From Tolypothrix tenuis PCC 7101 (GTDB lineage Bacteria; Cyanobacteriota; Cyanobacteriia; Cyanobacteriales; Nostocaceae): 64,000 nucleotides of DNA. The stretch lies in assembly GCF_002368295.1 (NCBI RefSeq), contig NZ_AP018248.1, positions 2,601,977 to 2,665,976 on the forward strand. Reading direction: 5' to 3'. The number at the start of each line of letters is the position of its first letter. Positions within the stretch are counted from its first letter, which is position 1. This document shows positions 62,442 through 64,000 of the stretch, piece after piece. A program made the translations under genes and the position numbers. The notes under the pieces were generated by a model, which did not search any database, was not told the DNA's origin, and saw nothing but the letters and a program-made list of their open reading frames with translations.

Positions 62442-63119
62442 TTATGGATTTTTTATAGCAGTAGCAAGTGCTACTAACCCTGAAACCGTGATTCCACACT
62501 GGCTAAGTGTTTGTACCGCAGCAGCGGCGGTAGCACCTGTAGTGTAGATATCGTCTACTAACAACACTGGGAAAGTTGGAGGACTGCGGCGAAATTCTTG
62601 ACCAACAGCAAAAGCTGCTGCCAAGTTTTGTTCTCGCTCAGATACCGATAAACCAAATTGTGCTTTAGTTTCTCTAACTCTTTCTAGACCATTTAGTTTG
62701 AATTTTAACCCAGTTGTTTGGCAAAAGCTTTGTGCTATGAGTGCTGCTTGGTTATAGCCTCGCTTTTTTTGCTTGCTGGCGTGGAGTGGGATGGGAACAA
62801 CAGTCAGCTTTTGATGACGTATTGGTGAATTTAATAACCAAGTCTCACCTAACCATTGACCCAACGGCTGAGAAATTTGTGGTTGATTTTCATATTTCAT
62901 CACTGCGATCACTCTTTTTAGCGAACCACCATAAATTCCCCAGCTAAATACGGGTATAGGTTGTTGCCAGAACTTATTAGGGTCTTCTAGGCGACATTGC
63001 TGCAACTGTCTTTCACAGTATTCACACACTTGACGAGATGTACTGCGCTGACACAAAGGGCAATGGGATTGGAGAAAAAGGTTAAGTAAGCCTTTCAATG
63101 CGCTTCTAGCATAAATCAC
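62442..63119 (-). CDS. comF: ComF-family phosphoribosyltransferase-like protein
   Basis: A 225-residue protein with a zinc-finger-like N-terminus (CPLCQRSTSRQVCEYCERQL, about 20-40) and a PRTase fold: VVPIPLHASKQKKRGYNQAALIAQ (about 107-130) and the PRPP-loop motif FPVLLVDDIYTTGATAAAAVQTL (about 178-200). ComF proteins are needed for DNA uptake in naturally transformable bacteria, so it may have a competence role. Confidence 0.9.
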   Translation of the reverse strand: MIYARSALKGLLNLFLQSHCPLCQRSTSRQVCEYCERQLQQCRLEDPNKFWQQPIPVFSWGIYGGSLKRVIAVMKYENQPQISQPLGQWLGETWLLNSPIRHQKLTVVPIPLHASKQKKRGYNQAALIAQSFCQTTGLKFKLNGLERVRETKAQFGLSVSEREQNLAAAFAVGQEFRRSPPTFPVLLVDDIYTTGATAAAAVQTLSQCGITVSGLVALATAIKNP

Positions 63120-63289
63120 AGCTAGCTTGTCCTTTCAATATCAGAATTTAACTGACATTAATCTGGCACAAATTAACTTTGGTGTTGGGGGTTTGTCATT
63201 GGTCATTTGTCCCCAATTACCTATTACCCCTTTCCTTTTTCAAGTTACGATACTAAAATCTCCCAATTCTCAAATTTGCTCAACAAACC

Positions 63290-63871
63290 ATGCAAAACAC
63301 AGAAACGACGTTACCGCTTCGCCTGTGGACAGTTGAGGAATACCACCGGATGGCTGAGGCTGGGATTTTTGGTGCAGATGAACGAGTGGAACTCCTAGAA
63401 GGAAAGATTATCTGGATGAGTGCCAAAGGAACAGCCCATCGTTCGGCTGTGGGGAGAACAGATTATTTGCTAAAAAATCGGTTGGTAAATCGGGCTTGGG
63501 TAGCTATTCAAGACCCAGTAAAGTTAAATGAAAAGTCTGAGCCAGAACCAGATATTGCGGTCGTCAAAATAGATCCATTGGACTATGCGGATCATCATCC
63601 TACCCCATCTGAGATTTACTTAATTATTGAAGTGGCAGATAGCAGCCTGAAACTAGACTGTGAAATTAAAGGTAAATCCTATTCAAAAGCGAGAATTCGT
63701 GATTATTGGGTGTTAAATGTGCTTAAACGTCAATTAAACGTCTTTCGGGAACCAACAGATGATGGCTACCAAAGCGAACAGATTTTGTCAGAAGATGAAA
63801 CTATTTCACCCCTAGAGTTTACAGATTTAAGGATTACAGTTTTACAGATGTTACCGCTAGTAAATAAATAG
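63290..63871 (+). CDS. Uma2-family (DUF820) putative restriction-type nuclease
   Basis: A 193-residue protein of the PD-(D/E)xK-like family that is highly expanded in cyanobacteria. It has LWTVEEYHRMAEAGIFGADERVELLEGKIIWMSAKGTAHRSAVGR at the start, EPDIAVVKIDPLDYADHHPTPSEIYLIIEVADSSLKLDCEIKGKSYSKARIRDYWVLNV in the middle (catalytic Asp/Glu/Lys), and LEFTDLRITVLQML near the end. Function of the family is not established. Confidence 0.88.
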   Translation: MQNTETTLPLRLWTVEEYHRMAEAGIFGADERVELLEGKIIWMSAKGTAHRSAVGRTDYLLKNRLVNRAWVAIQDPVKLNEKSEPEPDIAVVKIDPLDYADHHPTPSEIYLIIEVADSSLKLDCEIKGKSYSKARIRDYWVLNVLKRQLNVFREPTDDGYQSEQILSEDETISPLEFTDLRITVLQMLPLVNK

Positions 63872-63889
63872 CTAGCCTTCTTCATCCCG

Positions 63890-64000
63890 TCACTTAATCC
63901 CCAGTTCCCAGTCACCGAGTAATGGTTGATTGAGATATTTAACATAAACGCGATCGCACCTTGGGGTTTCTACTCCGGTTGCGGGTTGATAGCCGTTGCT
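63890..64000 (-). CDS. C-terminal end of an unidentified gene, cut by the window edge
   Basis: On the minus strand an open frame runs from the window edge to a TGA at 63890-63892. It ends with RVYVKYLNQPLLGDWELGIK, and 36 residues are visible. The last few residues run into GGGGATT-type repeat DNA, so the end may have been altered by it. No family is recognised. Confidence 0.45.
   Translation of the reverse strand, partial: SNGYQPATGVETPRCDRVYVKYLNQPLLGDWELGIK

Overview
This window looks like chromosomal DNA of a filamentous, probably heterocyst-forming cyanobacterium (order Nostocales). It encodes photosystem II subunits (psbM, psbK), the light-independent chlorophyll enzyme genes chlL and chlN, a ferredoxin-thioredoxin reductase subunit and many cyanobacterial small proteins. 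The HIP1 octamer GCGATCGC is frequent. Spacers are full of the short heptamer tandem repeats (AGTCAAA, GGTAATT, CCCATTA, GGGGACT types) typical of Nostocales. No rRNA, tRNA or CRISPR array was recognised, and no transposase gene was seen.

Layout. 1-6.1 kb, mostly minus strand: mutL, an adenosine deaminase-like gene and a CHASE3-PAS hybrid histidine kinase. 6.9-12.7 kb, plus strand: purA, a bL25 ribosomal protein gene, an aminoglycoside-phosphotransferase/P-loop kinase fusion, a small membrane protein, a DUF218 (SanA/YdcF-like) protein and a 73-residue protein. 12.7-15.5 kb, minus: ftrV and a zinc-ribbon PP2C phosphatase with a membrane anchor. 15.8-17.4 kb, plus: the NfeD/stomatin (SPFH) pair. 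17.6-19.4 kb: an outer-membrane barrel-like protein flanked by direct repeats. 19.8-21.4 kb: a Fur-family (probably Zur) regulator divergent from purS and purQ. 21.8-26.4 kb: two small proteins, then chlL, a DUF5331 gene and chlN.

27.4-39.3 kb is the accessory region. It holds a stand-alone cyanophycin-synthetase-like ATP-grasp enzyme. Next is a three-gene cluster of a dynamin-like GTPase, a very large Hsp70/actin-fold ATPase and an unknown helical protein. Then comes a three-gene cluster of TcmP (three-Cys-motif partner), a Gp37/Gp68-type DUF5131 protein with a Cys motif, and a D12-class DNA adenine methylase. These two adjacent cassettes are the best candidates in the window for an incompletely described system. 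The first may be a GTPase/chaperone machine distantly like SrfB/SrfC; the second is phage- or defence-like. A functional link between them is only a hypothesis.

39.5-50 kb returns to housekeeping genes: trpD with a convergent, 3'-overlapping aspartic-protease lipoprotein, carA, a STAS protein, mini-RNase III, rlmB, a DUF1816 protein, an alpha/beta hydrolase, two tandem CAP-domain proteins and a DsbA-like protein. 50.7-57.3 kb: a 1547-residue hybrid sensor kinase and a double universal stress protein. 57.4-59.5 kb, minus: psbM, a [2Fe-2S] ferredoxin, psbK and tgt. 60.1-63.9 kb: a hypothetical gene, cobS, a PPC-domain secreted protein, comF and a Uma2-type nuclease. A partial gene touches each edge of the window.

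Dispersed repeats include ATACCA-ended MITE-like elements (3 copies), an 80-bp palindrome-bearing element (2 copies), an identical 42-bp GGGGCCCC element (3 copies), a 96-bp direct repeat (2 copies) and a 20-bp perfect palindrome (2 copies). Everything rests on reading the sequence; no database search was run.
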